A stretch of DNA of 15,661 nucleotides, taken from the NCBI GenBank assembly GCA_019421385.1, contig JAHZFK010000050.1, positions 1-15,661 on the forward strand, in the 5' to 3' direction. Positions 14,397 through 15,661 of this stretch are shown piece by piece; within the stretch, counting starts at the first letter, position 1, and each line of letters begins with the position of its first letter. The position numbers and the translations under genes were made by a program. The notes below the pieces were generated by a model. That model did no database searches and was not told where the DNA came from. It saw only the letters and a program-made list of their open reading frames with translations. The stretch comes from Clostridiales bacterium (GTDB taxonomy: Bacteria > Bacillota > Clostridia > Oscillospirales > Butyricicoccaceae).

Positions 14397-15505
14397 AAAA
14401 GCCTATCCTGCACGTTTGCGCGGTGGGGATGCTGCTGATCTCCGGCTGTGCGCTCCAAAATCAGGAAGCAGTGGTGGAATTACAGCCTGATTTTACGGTT
14501 GAGGCGGCTGTACGGCCGGAGTATCCGATACTGACTGTTTACACGCCGCTGACGGAGCCGGAGGTTTCGGTGTACTTTGATGCTTTTGAAAAGGACACGA
14601 ATATCCGTGTGGAATGGGAGCATCTTTCCACGCCGGACATGCTGGATCGCGTACAGCAAGAGCGGGATGCGCCGCAGGCCTCGGTGATGTTCGGTGGTTC
14701 AAGCGAAAACTATATCGCCATTGCGGAACAGGGGTTGCTCGAACCGTATGAGCCGGAAGGGTTGGAGCAGATCGCGGACATCTATCAGGATGCGGCACAT
14801 GCATGGTCGCCGTGCTATGTGGGTGCGATCTGCTTTGCCTATAATGAGGAAATCTTTGCGCGGGAAAAGCTGCCGCTTCCACAAACTTGGAATGATTTGC
14901 TCGACCCGGTGTTCCGCGGGCGGATCGTGATGGCGCATCCTTCGCTTTCCGGTACCTCCTACACAATCGTTGCTGGTCTGGCGCAGATGCGCGGAGAGGA
15001 CGCAGCGTTTGAGTATCTGAAAAAGCTGGACGAAAACATCGCCTATTATACAAAAGGCGGGCCGTTTTCTCCTGCTGCGGTAGGATTGGGGGATGTAGCG
15101 TTATGTATCACATTTGCGCATGACGCACTGCGGCAGTCGCACGAAGGGCTGCCCATCAAAATCATTTTCCCAAGTGACGGTACAAGTTATGAGATTGGCG
15201 CAATGGCGCTCATCCGCAATGCAGACCCGAGAGAGGCGCAAAACGCCCGCACATTTTTGGACTGGGTTCTTAGCCGTCGAGGGCAGGCATGTTATATTGA
15301 CGCAAAAGGGGAACGGCTTCCGGTTAATCCCGGTGCAAAAACAGCGGAGGGTCTGACCGAACTCGACCGTGTATCCATCATTCGATATGACACGCAGTGG
15401 TGCGCAGAAAACCGCGAACATCTGATTGAGCGGTTTGTGCAAGAGGTTCGCGCGGCGGAAGACACGGGGGATGGGGAGACGATAGAATCAGTAAAAGATG
15501 GTTAA
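14393..15505 (+). CDS. AfuA/HptA-like substrate-binding lipoprotein
   Basis: A 370-residue type II solute-binding protein of the AfuA/FbpA class (SBP_bac_6/8-like). The lipoprotein signal has its lipobox at LLISGC (C19), anchoring it to the outer face of the membrane. Class features include LTVYTPLTEPEVSVYFDAFE, ASVMFGGSSENYIAIAEQGL, VGAICFAYNEEIFA, LPQTWNDLLDPVFRGRIVMA and HPSLSGTSYTIVAGLAQMRG. A FLDWVLSRRGQACY segment and RLPVNPGAK, which form the C-terminal lobe, complete the pattern. Members bind ferric iron, polyamines, phosphonates or sugar phosphates. The iron-type Tyr-Tyr pair is not evident. Its start overlaps the regulator stop (ATGA), and it closes the operon without permease genes, which resembles the sensory HptA and PgtC proteins rather than a transporter component. 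A sugar-phosphate ligand is therefore plausible but unproven. Confidence 0.85.
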   Translation: MKKPILHVCAVGMLLISGCALQNQEAVVELQPDFTVEAAVRPEYPILTVYTPLTEPEVSVYFDAFEKDTNIRVEWEHLSTPDMLDRVQQERDAPQASVMFGGSSENYIAIAEQGLLEPYEPEGLEQIADIYQDAAHAWSPCYVGAICFAYNEEIFAREKLPLPQTWNDLLDPVFRGRIVMAHPSLSGTSYTIVAGLAQMRGEDAAFEYLKKLDENIAYYTKGGPFSPAAVGLGDVALCITFAHDALRQSHEGLPIKIIFPSDGTSYEIGAMALIRNADPREAQNARTFLDWVLSRRGQACYIDAKGERLPVNPGAKTAEGLTELDRVSIIRYDTQWCAENREHLIERFVQEVRAAEDTGDGETIESVKDG

Positions 15506-15590
15506 TAATGAGTAAGATACGGGTGTAAAAGACTCGGATTGGCCGGTCAATTCAGTAAAAAGGGAAAAAGCAAAAAAATTAGAAAAAGTG

Positions 15591-15620
15591 TTGACAAAAG
15601 TCGGAATGGTGTAGTATACT
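15591..15620 (+). promoter_or_regulatory. Strong outward promoter with upstream A-tracts
   Basis: Consensus -35 TTGACA (15591-15596), an 18-bp spacer and -10 TATACT (15615-15620). Just upstream, AAAAAG runs at 15557-15562, 15565-15570 and 15583-15588 plus a seven-A run at 15572-15578 look like an UP element or regulator site. The transcript leaves the window within about 35 nt; its gene is not seen. No intrinsic terminator was found between 15505 and this promoter. Confidence 0.7.
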
Positions 15621-15661
15621 AATCGAGCTGCTTCGGTGAGAGGCCGCCGAATCGGAAAGAA

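Noticed and set aside
15530..15556. GGCCGGTC-centred palindrome as a terminator for the sensor operon
   Set aside because: The arms pair over only 4-5 bp and no T-run follows, so it is not a credible terminator.
15621..15661. Riboswitch in the leader of the next transcript
   Set aside because: Only about 40 nt are visible, with one 5-bp stem; too little to support any class.

Overview
The window looks like a low-traffic piece of a Clostridia chromosome (Firmicutes; an Oscillospirales-type gut commensal is my guess). The evidence is an S-layer-anchored (SLH) surface protein, a YesM/YesN-type two-component system, Gram-positive Shine-Dalgarno sites, and IS families common in such genomes. No species marker, tRNA, rRNA or CRISPR array is visible.

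Left third (1-4423) is a graveyard of insertion sequences. An apparently intact IS1182-type transposase gene runs off the left edge on the minus strand. It abuts a frameshifted IS110 transposase remnant (558-1066, +). That remnant is joined to a minus-strand istB fragment and a decayed istA (1055-2300), both IS21 family. A decayed IS30 transposase follows (2835-4115, +) with a structured-looking leader. The IS30 remnant is flanked on both sides by repeats of a 17-bp motif that resemble IS21 multiple-terminal-repeat ends. From 4424 to 4870 I see no recognisable gene except a weak 68-codon frame.

Middle (4871-10368): a membrane diguanylate cyclase (extracytoplasmic Cache-like sensor plus GGDEF with intact active and inhibitory sites) is followed by a strong terminator. 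Next comes a 1.2-thousand-residue secreted, cell-wall-anchored metallophosphatase (purple-acid-phosphatase-like, two CARDB-like domains, LamG-like domain, three SLH repeats) with its own strong terminator.

Right (10378-15505): a good sigma-A promoter drives a tight four-gene operon: membrane-anchored sugar-type binding protein, YesM-type histidine kinase, YesN-type AraC response regulator, and an AfuA/HptA-like substrate-binding lipoprotein. Spacings are 1 nt, a 26-nt overlap and a 4-nt overlap. No ABC permease or ATPase lies inside it, so the two binding proteins of different folds probably act as ligand receptors for the kinase. A second strong promoter with upstream A-tracts at 15591-15620 fires out of the window to the right and is the natural candidate target. 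By analogy with the HptA-HptS-HptR hexose-phosphate sensor, I infer that the operon senses a phosphorylated sugar or other small solute. The neighbouring surface phosphatase may act on related phosphoesters, but that link is only positional.
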